From assembly GCF_950066645.1 (NCBI RefSeq), contig NZ_CATMFB010000007.1, positions 124,001 to 188,000 on the forward strand: DNA of 64,000 bases, read 5' to 3'. The position numbers and the translations under genes are program-made. Under the pieces are notes generated by a model. That model was not told where the DNA came from, did not search any database, and saw only the letters and a program-made list of their open reading frames with translations. Below are positions 9,668 to 22,074 of this stretch, piece after piece (position 1 is the first letter of the stretch; each line of letters begins with the position of its first letter). The stretch is from an uncultured Thalassolituus sp. (GTDB lineage: Bacteria > Pseudomonadota > Gammaproteobacteria > Pseudomonadales > Oceanobacteraceae).

Positions 9668-11250
9668 AACCATTATTAAGCGTGACAGACCTCCGTATTG
9701 AAGCGGCGGGTACGAGGCTGGTTGATGGCATCAGTTTTGATCTTTTTCCCGGCGAAGTATTTGCACTGGTCGGTGAAAGTGGCTCGGGTAAATCTCTGAC
9801 AAGCCTTGCAGTAATGCGCCTGCTTGCTGATGCGCTGCAGATTACCGGGGGAGATGTCCGCCTGGGCTCGGACTCACTGTTCGCTCTGACGGAAACTCAG
9901 ATGAATGGTATTCGCGGTCGACGGATCGCGATGGTGTTTCAGGAACCTCAGAGTTCACTGAACCCGGTGCATACGATCGGGCAGCAGATTGGCGAAGTAC
10001 TGAAGCTGCACAGGGGGCAGGCGAAGCGGCAGGATATCGTACAGCTGCTGAGTGAAGTCGGCATTCCAGACCCTGGTGATCGTGTCGACTGGTATCCACA
10101 CCAGTTGTCAGGGGGCCAGAAACAGCGGGTGATGATCGCGATGGCGCTTGCCTGTGAGCCCGATGTACTGATTGCTGATGAGCCTACAACAGCATTGGAT
10201 GTGACCATTCAGAAACAGATTCTGGATCTGATGAATACCCTGCGAAAGTCCCGTGATCTGGCCATCCTGCTGATCACCCATGACATGGGTGTCGTTGCTG
10301 AGATGGCTGACCGTGTTGCGGTTATGCGTCATGGCAGAATTCTGGAGCAGGCAAGTTGTGAAGATTTTTTCCGTCAGCCTTCTCATGAGTACAGCCTGCA
10401 GCTGATTCATTCTCTGCCTCAGCCGGGGGAGTACCTGCAGGAGTCCGGGCATGATCCGCTTCTGGAGCTGAAGGATGTGCGTGTCTGGTTCGCGCAGCGC
10501 AAAGGGATACTGCAGCGAATCGCTGGTTATACCAAAGCGGTGGATGGGATTACGCTGAGCATTGGTCGTGGTGAAACGCTGGCACTGGTGGGCGAATCCG
10601 GATCAGGGAAAAGCACTGCCGGGCGCGCGATATTGCGCCTTGAGGATATTGCTGGTGGTGAAATCTGGTTTGCTGGAAATCGGATTGATCACCTCAGTCA
10701 GGGAGCGTTTCATCCACTGCGGAAACGTATCCAGGTAATCTTTCAGGACCCTTTTTCGTCAATGAATCCGCGTATGACAGTGCGGGAGATTATTGAAGAA
10801 GGAATGGAAAGTCTGGGGATCCGTTCAGCCGCTCAGGAAAGAGAGCAGAAAATACGTCGCCTGATTGAGCGGGTTGGGCTTGAAGCTGGTCATCTTGACC
10901 GTTTCCCACATGAGTTTTCCGGTGGTCAGCGCCAGAGGATCGCGATTGCCAGAGCCATCGCGGTTGAGCCTGAACTGATCATCTGCGATGAGCCTACCAG
11001 CGCACTGGATGTGTCGATACGAGGGCAGGTTCTCGAATTGCTGCAGGAATTGCAGAATGAAATGGGCCTGTCATACCTGTTTATCACGCATGATCTTTCG
11101 ATTATTCCTCACCTGGCGCATCGCGTGGCGGTGATGCGACAGGGCGTGATTGTTGAGCAGGGAGACACCCGTTCGCTGATGACGGCTCCGCAACATGAAT
11201 ATACTCAGCACCTGCTGGCTGCAGTGCCTGTGATTCCGCAGCACGCCTGA
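9664..11250 (+). CDS. Peptide ABC transporter ATPase with two nucleotide-binding domains (YejF-like)
   Basis: Energises the transporter encoded upstream. Its 528 residues contain two complete ABC domains, equivalent to DppD and DppF fused, as in YejF. Domain 1 has Walker A GESGSGKS near residue 38, signature LSGGQKQR and Walker B LIADEPTTALD. Domain 2 has GESGSGKS near residue 310, signature FSGGQRQR and IICDEPTSALD. All catalytic motifs look intact, so both sites should hydrolyse ATP. It is the last gene of the operon; no strong terminator follows. Confidence 0.95.
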   Translation: MKPLLSVTDLRIEAAGTRLVDGISFDLFPGEVFALVGESGSGKSLTSLAVMRLLADALQITGGDVRLGSDSLFALTETQMNGIRGRRIAMVFQEPQSSLNPVHTIGQQIGEVLKLHRGQAKRQDIVQLLSEVGIPDPGDRVDWYPHQLSGGQKQRVMIAMALACEPDVLIADEPTTALDVTIQKQILDLMNTLRKSRDLAILLITHDMGVVAEMADRVAVMRHGRILEQASCEDFFRQPSHEYSLQLIHSLPQPGEYLQESGHDPLLELKDVRVWFAQRKGILQRIAGYTKAVDGITLSIGRGETLALVGESGSGKSTAGRAILRLEDIAGGEIWFAGNRIDHLSQGAFHPLRKRIQVIFQDPFSSMNPRMTVREIIEEGMESLGIRSAAQEREQKIRRLIERVGLEAGHLDRFPHEFSGGQRQRIAIARAIAVEPELIICDEPTSALDVSIRGQVLELLQELQNEMGLSYLFITHDLSIIPHLAHRVAVMRQGVIVEQGDTRSLMTAPQHEYTQHLLAAVPVIPQHA

Positions 11251-11373
11251 TCAGTTAACTGATTGGCGTGTGTTGCGTCTTGTTCGTGCGCTCACAACAC
11301 AGTTAGATAAGGCCTCTTTCCTGCGAGAGCGCTGTTCTCAGGAAATGGATTTCTTAATGAACAGGACTTATCT

Positions 11374-12816
11374 ATGTGGAAATATCTATCGCTGCTGACG
11401 GTATCGGCGACATTAGTGGCTTGTGGTGGTACGACAGAGGATGACTTTGATGTTGACAGTGATGGAGGGCTCATTCGTTGGTACCAACCGGGCGTGCTTA
11501 GTGACGATATATTCAGCCCGCTAACAGGTAGTTATCTGATTAATCTACAATCAGATTCTCAGGGTGGTCTCGAATACCAGATAGAACGTATTAATCATGA
11601 TGGAATATCCGACCTGTCTGGCGAGATTGCAGTGCCGGCCAGTTCATTTAAAAGCGTAAAACTCGCTAATCCCGGAACCGTCAATGAAGGTGTGGCAGCT
11701 TCCGTAGTCGCAGGAAATCCCGACGGAAATTTTCATACTGTGGTAGGGGACTATTATCTGGTCACTGACCAGAGTCATCACCGTTTCAGCAAAGATCTCA
11801 CCGACAAAGGGATCACCTATGATGCTTTGAATCGTATAGAACCAGTAGATAAAAATGGCGTAGTTTATCTGACTACCCGTCAGGGGGGCTGGGCGATTAC
11901 GTCTGATTCCGTTGTGGCTGCCGATACCGTTCCAGTCAATGACTATTCTTTCTCCTATGAAGGGCCTTCCCACAATACCGGTCAGAACACCACGTGGTTT
12001 GCAGAGCGTCTTGGAAAACACATGTTTCGGCTGTATTACGTCTACGAGGGCAATAACTCGGGTTCCGATGGTTATATCGCTGCCTACTTAAGTATGTATG
12101 AAATTGGTAACCCGGTTGCCTTATGGCATTCTTCAATCGACCCCACTGCTGATGTCATTAATGGCCATGACTTTGTTGTGAATGATGAGGGCGTTTTTAT
12201 CAATACTTGGTCCGATGAAAATGGCTGTACTGGAACGCTTCTCAAGTATAACGATCAGGGTGTCTGGCAACGGAAAAAAATCGGCTGTAATTTTAGTGTT
12301 GACTGGATTGAAGACAACAATAATTACTACGGAGCCGTTATTGGCAGCGAACGGGACCCTAAAGTGCATGTGATTCAGCACCGGGATGAAGACGACAATG
12401 TATTGGCAGAGTATCGGTTGCCCGCCAGGTCGGATTCTTTTCCGGGCTACATTGTCAAAATGAAGCCACTGCCAGCAGGTCGTCTGGGTGTCATTATTGG
12501 TAGTTCGCGTGACAGTACCGGAATCAGTACCCCGTGGGATGCCGAGCAGGACGAAACCTACGCGAATGACATTCTTATTCTGAATGCAGATCTGTCCATG
12601 TATGCACATTTTCAGTTCCACGAGAGACGCTCTATACGCAAGTTGCATTGGTTCTGGAGCAAGTACGTGACACTGCGCGGCTCGACACCGGGTTACAGAG
12701 TAGAAGATGTGTTTATGAGCGCTAATGGTGATGTGTACTTCAGTGGTACCTTATTCCAGCCTGATATTGAGGAAGGTGTCACCAACGTCACTCAACGCTT
12801 TGGCGTAGTTCACTGA
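11374..12816 (+). CDS. Hypothetical lipoprotein
   Basis: Protein of 480 residues that I do not recognise. It starts MWKYLSLLTVSATLVACGG, a lipoprotein signal with lipobox LVAC, followed by an acidic linker (TTEDDFDVDSDGG). The remainder is rich in beta-prone, aromatic and Gly/Asp segments, compatible with a beta-propeller or similar all-beta fold, but I see no diagnostic motif. It stands alone between the peptide-transporter operon and apbC, both on the same strand, with about 120 and 100 bases of spacing. The encoding DNA appears somewhat AT-richer than its neighbours. Confidence 0.75.
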   Translation: MWKYLSLLTVSATLVACGGTTEDDFDVDSDGGLIRWYQPGVLSDDIFSPLTGSYLINLQSDSQGGLEYQIERINHDGISDLSGEIAVPASSFKSVKLANPGTVNEGVAASVVAGNPDGNFHTVVGDYYLVTDQSHHRFSKDLTDKGITYDALNRIEPVDKNGVVYLTTRQGGWAITSDSVVAADTVPVNDYSFSYEGPSHNTGQNTTWFAERLGKHMFRLYYVYEGNNSGSDGYIAAYLSMYEIGNPVALWHSSIDPTADVINGHDFVVNDEGVFINTWSDENGCTGTLLKYNDQGVWQRKKIGCNFSVDWIEDNNNYYGAVIGSERDPKVHVIQHRDEDDNVLAEYRLPARSDSFPGYIVKMKPLPAGRLGVIIGSSRDSTGISTPWDAEQDETYANDILILNADLSMYAHFQFHERRSIRKLHWFWSKYVTLRGSTPGYRVEDVFMSANGDVYFSGTLFQPDIEEGVTNVTQRFGVVH

Positions 12817-12851
12817 AACTCTGAAAGAGATAACAGACTGTTCTCTTCTGC

Positions 12852-12870
12852 GGCCTGACTTCGGCAGGCC
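12852..12870 (+). terminator. Possible weak terminator hairpin
   Basis: GGCCTG and CAGGCC pair around a 7-base loop containing CTTCGG, shortly after the lipoprotein gene. No U-run follows, so this may be only a hairpin. Confidence 0.3.
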
Positions 12871-12917
12871 TTCAGCGTACAATCTGCCCCGGTTTAAACT
12901 TCCTGCCGGAGCAGATT

Positions 12918-14009
12918 GTGTCAGAGTTAACTCACTCCCGGATTGAAGCGGCGCTGGCCGGTTATATCGATCCTTACCTTGAATCCGATCTTATCAGCGC
13001 GGGCTGCGTACGCGACATACGTGTGGATGCCGGTGTTATCGAGGTTGATATTCATCTGGATTATCCATCCGAGTTTCTGAAAGACGGGATTGCTCAGATG
13101 CTTCAGGTTGCCCTTGAGAACCTTGATGGTTGCACCGGCGCCCGGGTCAACATTAGCTGGGAAGTCCAGGCGCATAAGTCTCAGAATAACCTTGAAGCCA
13201 TTACCGGGGTGAAGAACATCATCGCGATTGCCTCAGGCAAAGGCGGGGTAGGCAAGTCCACCACGGCTGTGAACCTCGCGATTGCCCTGGCAAAAGACGG
13301 AGCCAGAGTTGGCCTTCTTGATGCAGATATCTACGGGCCGAGTCAGGGGATCATGCTGGGTATTGAAGACGGTACCCGCCCGGAGACAGAAGATAACCGC
13401 TGGTTTATTCCCATCGAAGCCCATGGCATCAAGAGTATGTCCATGGCTTATCTGGTGACGGAAAGCACGCCGATGGTGTGGCGGGGTCCAATGGTGTCAG
13501 GCGCTTTGATGCAGATTCTGACCCAGACCAAATGGGGTGAACTGGATTATCTGCTGATCGACATGCCGCCCGGCACAGGCGATATTCAGCTGACGTTGAG
13601 TCAGAAGTTTCCGGTCTCAGGCGCCGTGATCGTAACGACCCCACAGGACATCGCTCTGGCGGACGCTAAAAAGGGCATAGAGATGTTCAATAAAGTGAAT
13701 ATCCCTGTGCTTGGTCTGGTTGAGAACATGAGCATTCATATCTGCTCTCAGTGTGGGCACGCCGAGCACATCTTCGGTGAACATGGTGCGGATACCCTGG
13801 CAGAACGCTATGAGACTAACGTACTGGGTTCTCTGCCACTGTCGAAGTTTATCCGTGAGAAAGCCGATGAGGGGACACCGGTCGTTGCAGAAGATGATTG
13901 CTGCGAAGTATCAATGATGTACCGTCATACGGCCCGACGCCTCGCGGTTGCCCTGGCTGGCAAGGAAACCTCTGGCGCCATCCCGGATATTCAGATCAGC
14001 GAAGACTGA
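12918..14009 (+). CDS. apbC: ApbC/Mrp-type iron-sulfur carrier P-loop ATPase
   Basis: Cytoplasmic scaffold/carrier that binds and transfers 4Fe-4S clusters. The 363 residues have an N-terminal MIP18-like (DUF59) domain, up to about residue 85. The P-loop domain follows, with the deviant Walker A motif GKGGVGKSTTAVN near residue 104, Walker A' LLDADIYGPSQG and LIDMPPGTGD. The cluster-ligating pair CSQC is near residue 277. The start is GTG at 12918, chosen because the protein then reads MSELTHSRIEAALAG as in homologues. Monocistronic and convergent with the chemoreceptor gene. Confidence 0.93.
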   Translation: MSELTHSRIEAALAGYIDPYLESDLISAGCVRDIRVDAGVIEVDIHLDYPSEFLKDGIAQMLQVALENLDGCTGARVNISWEVQAHKSQNNLEAITGVKNIIAIASGKGGVGKSTTAVNLAIALAKDGARVGLLDADIYGPSQGIMLGIEDGTRPETEDNRWFIPIEAHGIKSMSMAYLVTESTPMVWRGPMVSGALMQILTQTKWGELDYLLIDMPPGTGDIQLTLSQKFPVSGAVIVTTPQDIALADAKKGIEMFNKVNIPVLGLVENMSIHICSQCGHAEHIFGEHGADTLAERYETNVLGSLPLSKFIREKADEGTPVVAEDDCCEVSMMYRHTARRLAVALAGKETSGAIPDIQISED

Positions 14010-14019
14010 CGGGCCTTAA

Positions 14020-15324
14020 TCAGCGAAGCGCGTCGGCAAAAATGCTGACTGCGCTTACTGCTTTGCGAGTGCCATCCCGGATCTCGAGGATGACTTCACC
14101 GGCCTTGTTGGCCAGAGCCATACCGTGGCCAGCCTGTTCTCTGCAGGCTTCCATGCTGTCTACGGCTTTCACCGTTCCCGCCTGCATTTTGCCGATCATG
14201 GCAGAAATTTCTTCGGTTGAAGTGCTGGTTCTTGCGGCCAACTGGCGGACTTCGTCAGCGACGACCGCAAAACCGCGTCCTTGTTCGCCAGCGCGGGCAG
14301 CTTCAATCGCCGCGTTCAGCGCCAGCAGGTTAGTCTGATCCGCGATCCCCCGGATGGTGTTTACGATCGAGGTGATGGCATCGGATTGTTTATCGAGTTC
14401 TGAAATTACCGACGATGTTTCTGAGACAGCTTCCGAGATCAGTGTCATTTCCCGCGCGGCTTCCTGAATAATTTCAGTCCCTTTTTCGGCCGTCTGCTCG
14501 GTGGCTGTTGTAATGTGATAGGCGCTGGTGGCGCGTTCAATTTCCCGGTTCGTTTTCTCTACACTTTCGGTGATGTCGGTTGCGAATTTAATCACGCCAT
14601 AGACGTCACCGTCGGCGTTGATCAGCGGTGAATAGGAGGCTTCCAGCCAGAGATCGCTGCCGTCTTTTTTCACGCGATGGAAACGGCTGCTGATAAACTG
14701 CCCTGAACCCAGCTTTTTCCAGAAATCCCGGTAGTCCTGGCTTTCAGCATTCTCGGCTGTGACAAACATGCGGTGGTGTTTACCGATTACCTCGGCTTCT
14801 GTGTAGCCGGTTGCCCCGAGAAAGTTGGCATTCGCGCGTTTGATATTTCCGGTGGCATCGAACTCGATCACTGCCATCGAGCGTTCCACCGCCGCGTTGA
14901 TATCAGAATACTTATGATTGTCTGCCATAAGGTCACTGACATCGTGGGCGATCTTCACGATTTTTTCTACGCGCCCGGACGCGTCTTTTACCGGAGCATA
15001 GGACCCATCCAGCCAGAGTAAGCGGCCATCCGCGCTCTTGCGTCGGAACTGTCCATTCATGCGCTCACCGTTCTTCAGCCTGTTCCAGAAATCGCGGTAC
15101 TCAGAACCAGAAATATCACGCTCATCACACAGGCTGGAGTGTTGTCTGTTCAGTAACTCACCTTCGCGGTAACCCATCAGTTCGTGATACAGACTGTTTG
15201 CGTACAGGATGACGCCGTCTGTACTGAACTCCGCAACGGCCTGGCTGTTGTAAATTGCATCAAGCAGGGCAGTTCGGTGATCTTCTTTCGTTTGGCTCGG
15301 GGCACTTTTGCGGGAGAAGAACAT
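14020..15324 (-). CDS. Soluble PAS-PAS methyl-accepting chemotaxis protein (BdlA-like)
   Basis: Cytoplasmic signal transducer of 434 residues without membrane helices. Two tandem PAS domains occupy about residues 15-130 and 140-255; each is followed by a PAC-like WLDGSYAPV or WLEASYSPL segment. The MCP signalling hairpin follows, with the highly conserved tip [18 protein letters not shown]. Architecture and length match BdlA of Pseudomonas aeruginosa, which controls biofilm dispersion, and Aer2-like soluble receptors. The open frame runs 54 codons further upstream. The ATG at 15324 is preferred because it has an AAAGG site upstream and gives an N-terminus ([13 protein letters not shown]) like homologues. 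The ligand is unknown, though such PAS domains often hold haem or FAD. Confidence 0.88.
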   Translation of the reverse strand: MFFSRKSAPSQTKEDHRTALLDAIYNSQAVAEFSTDGVILYANSLYHELMGYREGELLNRQHSSLCDERDISGSEYRDFWNRLKNGERMNGQFRRKSADGRLLWLDGSYAPVKDASGRVEKIVKIAHDVSDLMADNHKYSDINAAVERSMAVIEFDATGNIKRANANFLGATGYTEAEVIGKHHRMFVTAENAESQDYRDFWKKLGSGQFISSRFHRVKKDGSDLWLEASYSPLINADGDVYGVIKFATDITESVEKTNREIERATSAYHITTATEQTAEKGTEIIQEAAREMTLISEAVSETSSVISELDKQSDAITSIVNTIRGIADQTNLLALNAAIEAARAGEQGRGFAVVADEVRQLAARTSTSTEEISAMIGKMQAGTVKAVDSMEACREQAGHGMALANKAGEVILEIRDGTRKAVSAVSIFADALR

Positions 15325-15540
15325 GGGATACACCTTTCTTTCAAAGAATCTTGGTTGAGGAACGGATATTGGTTTAAGCCTAGACCATGGTTGGAGACTC
15401 TCAAGGCGTAGAGAGCGAATTGGCGTGGTGCTTGATGTATCGTTTGTTATATAAAGTATCTTATGTGTTATCTGCAGACATTTCATTTGTTGGCCAACTG
15501 GCTAAACTGACTCCAGTGATTAGCAAATAACAATTTATGA

Positions 15541-17586
<2,046 letters not shown>

Positions 17587-17588
17587 GA

Positions 17589-19952
17589 TCAGTCAGCGTC
17601 TGACGTGCGTCTCTCTGCATCCTCCGGATGAATATCCGGCAGGTGCAGAGTGATTGCAAACCCCTCTGATACACCCGGCCAGTCAATGCTTCCCTGCATG
17701 TGTCCCGTTACCAGGTTATGGACTTCGTAGAGGCCCAGCCCTTTCTTTTTCGCCTTTGTCCGTTGGGTAGTATAGAACGGCAGAAATACCCGCTCCTGAT
17801 CCGGCTTACTGATGCCTTTTCCGTTGTCCTGATAGCGGATTGATAGCCGACGGTCAGCACAATGGGCCACAACTCTCACAGACAGCTGCGAAACTTTTTC
17901 AGGGTTGTGGAACAGGGTGTTATCCAGCAATTGCATCAATACTTTGTCTAATGCTTCTGGGTACCCATACCACCCGGCGTGCTCTGGTGTGGAATACACT
18001 TCAATGTCGACCTGCCCGAACGTTTCCTGCGCTCTGATCTTCCAGTCTCTTAACCAGTATTTCATCTGAATTGCTTCTGGTGTGCGTTCTGAATTGTCGA
18101 TCAGGGAGGATTGAATTAACTCATTCAGGTCAGCGAGACGCTCAGTATTCTGATTAATGTGTGTGAGACCTGCTGCAAACTGGTCTTTGATTTCTGCAGG
18201 AGAAAGCGCCGACATCTGACTTTCCAGATGAGTACCCGCGAGACGGATATTTCCGAGGGGGGTATTCATTTCATGAGAAATGCCCATCACCAGCTGACGC
18301 ATCGACTGATCCCGGTGGGTCTGCAGTTGCTTCAGCTCCTGCTCTTTGCGGTGCGCCTCTGAGATATCCGTGATGGCACCCACCCAGTGCCGGTCAGGCG
18401 CAGTGAACTCCCGTCTCATCGTAAGAAGCCCCTCAAGCCGGTCGCCGCGACGAGGCATCATGGAGACCCGCAGTCCCTGAACTTTCTGTTGCCTGTCCAG
18501 TGTTTCCCAAAGCTGAAGAGCGGTCTGTGGGTGCTTGATGAACTGATCGAAATGGACGTTCTGTTTAACGAGATCGTCGACAGAGGCGAAACCCAGCATA
18601 CGGGACAGTGCAGGGTTTCCTCCAGTGATCATACCTTTACCATCAAGGCGGAACCGGCCCGATAGCGAGTTCTGGTAGAGGTCTTCGTAATTTTTAAGGT
18701 GATCAATGGCTTCCTGCTGACTGTGCTGCAGGTGTTGCTGGCTGCGGTCGCGTTCCTGCTGCAGTAAGCGGATGCGCGACCCCAGGGCCAGCGACAACAG
18801 GAGAACATCAATGACTGAGCCGATCTGGTAGCCGTGGAGGCTCAGGGTATTTCCGGGAAGAAGCCCCAGGGACGACATATTGCCGACGACGGTCCCGATG
18901 ATGAAAGGGATCCAGGCGATAGTAAACATACGCGCGGGCGCATAGCCAAGTCGCCACAGGCGGATACCCAGCATCAGGCTGTAAAGCGCCACAAGTGCAT
19001 TCACAAGATTCTGCAGTGACACGGACAACTGATAGGGTGCGATCAGAGACAGCAAGCCGAACAGTAGGGTCACCGGGATATAGGCCCGGTACAGGCGCAG
19101 TGCTGCCGGGCTGAGTTCTTTCAGATTAAGCAGGCTGGGCAGGAACAGACAGAAAAAGAACTGAGTTATCGCAAAGGCCAGCGGCATCATCACTTTGTTC
19201 AGATCTGGGGATTCCGGCCAGAAATAGCCGAACGCAGAGCCCTCGAAGTTCATATGGAAGAACAGGAAGCTCAGAACAAAGCACGAGTACCAGAGGTACG
19301 TCCGGTCTCTGATGGCAAAGAAGAGCATGAGGTTGTAGAGCCCCATAATCAGCATCATGGCGTAGTAACCGCCGCGCAGAATATTGTTGTTCAGCAATTT
19401 CTGCTGCAGTGCCTCCTGATCCAGAATTTCAACCGGGAGCTGATAGGCCCCCTGTGTTGAGACGTACAGGTACAGGTCGTAACTCTGACCAGTGCTCAGG
19501 CCCAGGGGCAGAATCAGATTAGGGTGATCGATGGCCCGCTCACTGTAGGCTCGCAGATCGCCGCCGGTGCTGCGCGTGCACTCGTGAACGCTGATGCTCC
19601 CGGACGGGCATTGATACAGGACAACCGTATCGAGCAGTGAGTAGTGATTCCACAGAAACCAGGGCCCCGGAGCCTGGTTGGTCAGCCGGAGCTTCAGCCA
19701 GTAGGCGTGCCGCTGGAAACCAAAATTGATGGAGTCTTCGGTACTCTGGTACCAGGACTGGCTGTGCATCACACGGGAGAGTGAGGCTGGCAGCAGGTCG
19801 GAATCCGTCTGGGGCACGACCTGATATTGCCAGTATGGGCCTGTGGTGTAACTGCCTTTGCTGTCCAGCACCAGTATCTCTGCCCGTGCGCTAAATGAGC
19901 CCCAGAGCATCATGATAACGAGCGCGAGTGCCTGACTAACTCTGAAGTCCAT
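17589..19952 (-). CDS. 7TM-DISM sensor histidine kinase
   Basis: Membrane sensor kinase, 787 residues. It has a signal peptide (cleavage after ARA near residue 24). A 7TMR-DISMED2-like carbohydrate-binding extracellular domain follows to about residue 170, containing RHAYWLKLRLTN. Seven membrane helices run to about residue 400, then a short coiled coil and a PAS domain (NPALSRMLGF). The HisKA box MGISHEMNTPLGNIRL holds the phospho-acceptor His. The ATPase motifs are LLDNTLFHNP (N box), DNGKGIS (G1) and KKKGLGLYEVHNLV (G2). No receiver domain or response-regulator gene is adjacent, so the partner is unknown. The 5' end overlaps the next gene upstream by 17 bases, suggesting cotranscription. 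Confidence 0.92.
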   Translation of the reverse strand: MDFRVSQALALVIMMLWGSFSARAEILVLDSKGSYTTGPYWQYQVVPQTDSDLLPASLSRVMHSQSWYQSTEDSINFGFQRHAYWLKLRLTNQAPGPWFLWNHYSLLDTVVLYQCPSGSISVHECTRSTGGDLRAYSERAIDHPNLILPLGLSTGQSYDLYLYVSTQGAYQLPVEILDQEALQQKLLNNNILRGGYYAMMLIMGLYNLMLFFAIRDRTYLWYSCFVLSFLFFHMNFEGSAFGYFWPESPDLNKVMMPLAFAITQFFFCLFLPSLLNLKELSPAALRLYRAYIPVTLLFGLLSLIAPYQLSVSLQNLVNALVALYSLMLGIRLWRLGYAPARMFTIAWIPFIIGTVVGNMSSLGLLPGNTLSLHGYQIGSVIDVLLLSLALGSRIRLLQQERDRSQQHLQHSQQEAIDHLKNYEDLYQNSLSGRFRLDGKGMITGGNPALSRMLGFASVDDLVKQNVHFDQFIKHPQTALQLWETLDRQQKVQGLRVSMMPRRGDRLEGLLTMRREFTAPDRHWVGAITDISEAHRKEQELKQLQTHRDQSMRQLVMGISHEMNTPLGNIRLAGTHLESQMSALSPAEIKDQFAAGLTHINQNTERLADLNELIQSSLIDNSERTPEAIQMKYWLRDWKIRAQETFGQVDIEVYSTPEHAGWYGYPEALDKVLMQLLDNTLFHNPEKVSQLSVRVVAHCADRRLSIRYQDNGKGISKPDQERVFLPFYTTQRTKAKKKGLGLYEVHNLVTGHMQGSIDWPGVSEGFAITLHLPDIHPEDAERRTSDAD

Positions 19953-20451
19953 ACGCCAGTAATGTCAGCCAGGCGACCAGACCAGCCACAAGAATGGTCC
20001 ACTCAACGGCGTCGAGATCCGAGTTACGGGCAAATGACCGCAGGTGGCGGTCATGAATCCGGTTGACCGTCTGATTGACGAGCAGATTGGGCAGCAATGT
20101 CAGCATAAAAGTGAGGGCACCCCAGGCGTGATCTGTCGCGATCATGTAGATGGGCAACAGAGTGAACAGCAGGTGGAGGATAAAAAACCGCATCGGGTGC
20201 CAGCGGGGGCGCTCGTCATCTGCGTCGACGCCATTCCAGACCCGGCGGTAAAGGTCGAGTTGGGTAACGGGAAAGATCAGTGTTCGCAGCGCCGGTGAAA
20301 GTCGCTCACCACGGTAAGCCAGCTGATGCCAGTGGCGCCAGATCCAGTAAATGCCAAACAGCCCGAAAGTAGCGAGCGACAGCTCAATGAGCTTTTCGCT
20401 GCTGATCTGAAAGAATACTGCCTGTTCGCGAGTTTCCCTGGGTTTAGACAT
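19936..20451 (-). CDS. Small membrane protein (DUF4234-like), upstream of sensor kinase
   Basis: Protein of 171 residues with three or four hydrophobic helices and the aromatic segment FGIYWIWRHWHQLAYRG, which resembles DUF4234-type membrane proteins of unknown function. The frame is open 49 codons further upstream. I choose the ATG at 20451 because AAAGGATG lies just before it and the N-terminus MSKPRETREQAVFFQIS looks natural. The last 17 bases overlap the kinase gene, so the two are probably one transcript and this protein may act in the same membrane signalling pathway (inference). Confidence 0.7.
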   Translation of the reverse strand: MSKPRETREQAVFFQISSEKLIELSLATFGLFGIYWIWRHWHQLAYRGERLSPALRTLIFPVTQLDLYRRVWNGVDADDERPRWHPMRFFILHLLFTLLPIYMIATDHAWGALTFMLTLLPNLLVNQTVNRIHDRHLRSFARNSDLDAVEWTILVAGLVAWLTLLAYGLQS

Positions 20452-20611
20452 AGGCCCATCCTTTGTTCTACAAGGCCAGTATAGGCATAAGCGGATCAGA
20501 TATGCAGCCTCCGGCGGCGACACTGTGAGGAAGGTCTCATGAGGCTGGCAAAGCACACTGGGTTTCAGTAATCTACGGCCTTTGAATCGCGCTGTCACAA
20601 TAAGAAATCGT

Positions 20612-22072
20612 ATGTTTTTTGATCAGGAGAGGGGCCAGTTTTTCCGCCCCCTGACCGGTAAGTACCGGGCTCAGGTAATGGAGTGCCTGCGCGAGCTGTA
20701 TCAGCGGCTATACAGCTCCAGCAGTGCTGACTATGGCCAGTCGATTCAGCGGGATACTGTCGTTGAGATATTTCAGGAAGCGCTGGTCCGTGCACCTGTG
20801 CTGGCTGACGGCTATGACAGTGAAGACGATGGCAGCGAATCACGCTTCCGCAGCAGTCGCGAGCAGGCAGGCTGGGTACTGAACCAGCTGCTGGATCACG
20901 GCTGGCTGGAAAAGCAGGTGGATGAAGCCAATCTGCAGAGCACCTTTGCGTTTACCCGGTACGGCCGGCAGTTTACCGAGCCGTTCATCAGTGAGACCCG
21001 TGCGATTGCGCGGACCCGTCATCGCAACACCCGCAACACCCGTAACTCGCTCGAATCGTTCCTGGATCGCGGTGATATCTACGATCTTCTGGATGCTTAT
21101 GAGTACTCTGAGCGGATTATCAGCGACTTCACCGATGTCATCGCCGAGCTGGAAGAGCGTAAGCGTGATCTGGTCCGTGAAATGGAAGATCAGATGCTGG
21201 TGCAACGTGCCAGTGAAGCCTTCTTTGATTTTATGGAAAACCGTTTTCAGCCCGATCTCTCTGTGCGTCTTTCTGCAGACAACGTTGAAAAGCACCGGGA
21301 TCAGATTCAGGGGCTGATCACCGGCATCCGCAAGAAAGATGTCGCCTTCAAAGCGACCGCCGAGCGCCGCCTGCGGGAGCTTCTGCCAGATCTGACTCAG
21401 GAAGGTCAGTCCGTCCTCTGGAGCCTGCTGGATGGCATTGAACTGCGTCTCCGCAACGCCAGTGACATTATGCTGCCGGCATTGCGCCGGGCCTTGCAGA
21501 GCTTTACCAAGCGGGCCGATATTATCATTCGTCAGATGAGCTATCTGGCATCGCAGCAACACAACGATGTACTGGCTGTCTGTCGTCATCTGGCCGATCT
21601 GCCGGAAGAAGAGCAGGCCAGTATGCTCGAGCGTGCTGGCGAGCTGATGTCGGTGCCTCAGGTACGTCTTGTTGACCCCGCACAGGTGCGTCTGGCCGGG
21701 CCGCGTCAGCGTCAGAAAATTGAAGCCTCTCTGGACGATGGAAAAGGGGACTTCGATGTCGATGCCCGCCGCGAAATCTATGTTCAGCAGGTACTTGATC
21801 AGGCGTTTCTGGTTAACCAGCAGGCATTGCGTCAGTTTATGGCCTCACGTCTGAGTTCCGGACGCCGCGTTTCTACCCGCGATATTCCGATTGAAAGCGC
21901 TAAAGATTTTCTTGCCGTTGCTCATGCGATTGGCCTTGGCGCGGCTGATGGGCTGTCATCAGAGTTTGAATTCCGCATTGATTATGATGAAAACCCTCGT
22001 GAAGAAAATGGCGACGGTTACTTCATCAAAAAAGACCACTTCACCTTCGAACTGGTTCAGAAAGAGTCCTGA
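20612..22072 (+). CDS. jetA: JetA/MksF-like kleisin subunit of an SMC complex
   Basis: First gene of a three-subunit SMC operon. The 486-residue protein starts [19 protein letters not shown], as in the JetA (DUF5716-type, MukF/MksF-like) family of Wadjet-type complexes. The N-terminus looks like winged-helix plus long helices, and the C-terminus ([13 protein letters not shown]) matches the family ending. The kleisin links JetB to the JetC heads. The frame could start at a TTG (20582), but the ATG at 20612 fits homologues better. It ends 2 bases before jetB. Family assignment is from recalled sequence features, not a search. Confidence 0.78.
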   Translation: MFFDQERGQFFRPLTGKYRAQVMECLRELYQRLYSSSSADYGQSIQRDTVVEIFQEALVRAPVLADGYDSEDDGSESRFRSSREQAGWVLNQLLDHGWLEKQVDEANLQSTFAFTRYGRQFTEPFISETRAIARTRHRNTRNTRNSLESFLDRGDIYDLLDAYEYSERIISDFTDVIAELEERKRDLVREMEDQMLVQRASEAFFDFMENRFQPDLSVRLSADNVEKHRDQIQGLITGIRKKDVAFKATAERRLRELLPDLTQEGQSVLWSLLDGIELRLRNASDIMLPALRRALQSFTKRADIIIRQMSYLASQQHNDVLAVCRHLADLPEEEQASMLERAGELMSVPQVRLVDPAQVRLAGPRQRQKIEASLDDGKGDFDVDARREIYVQQVLDQAFLVNQQALRQFMASRLSSGRRVSTRDIPIESAKDFLAVAHAIGLGAADGLSSEFEFRIDYDENPREENGDGYFIKKDHFTFELVQKES

Positions 22073-22074
22073 TT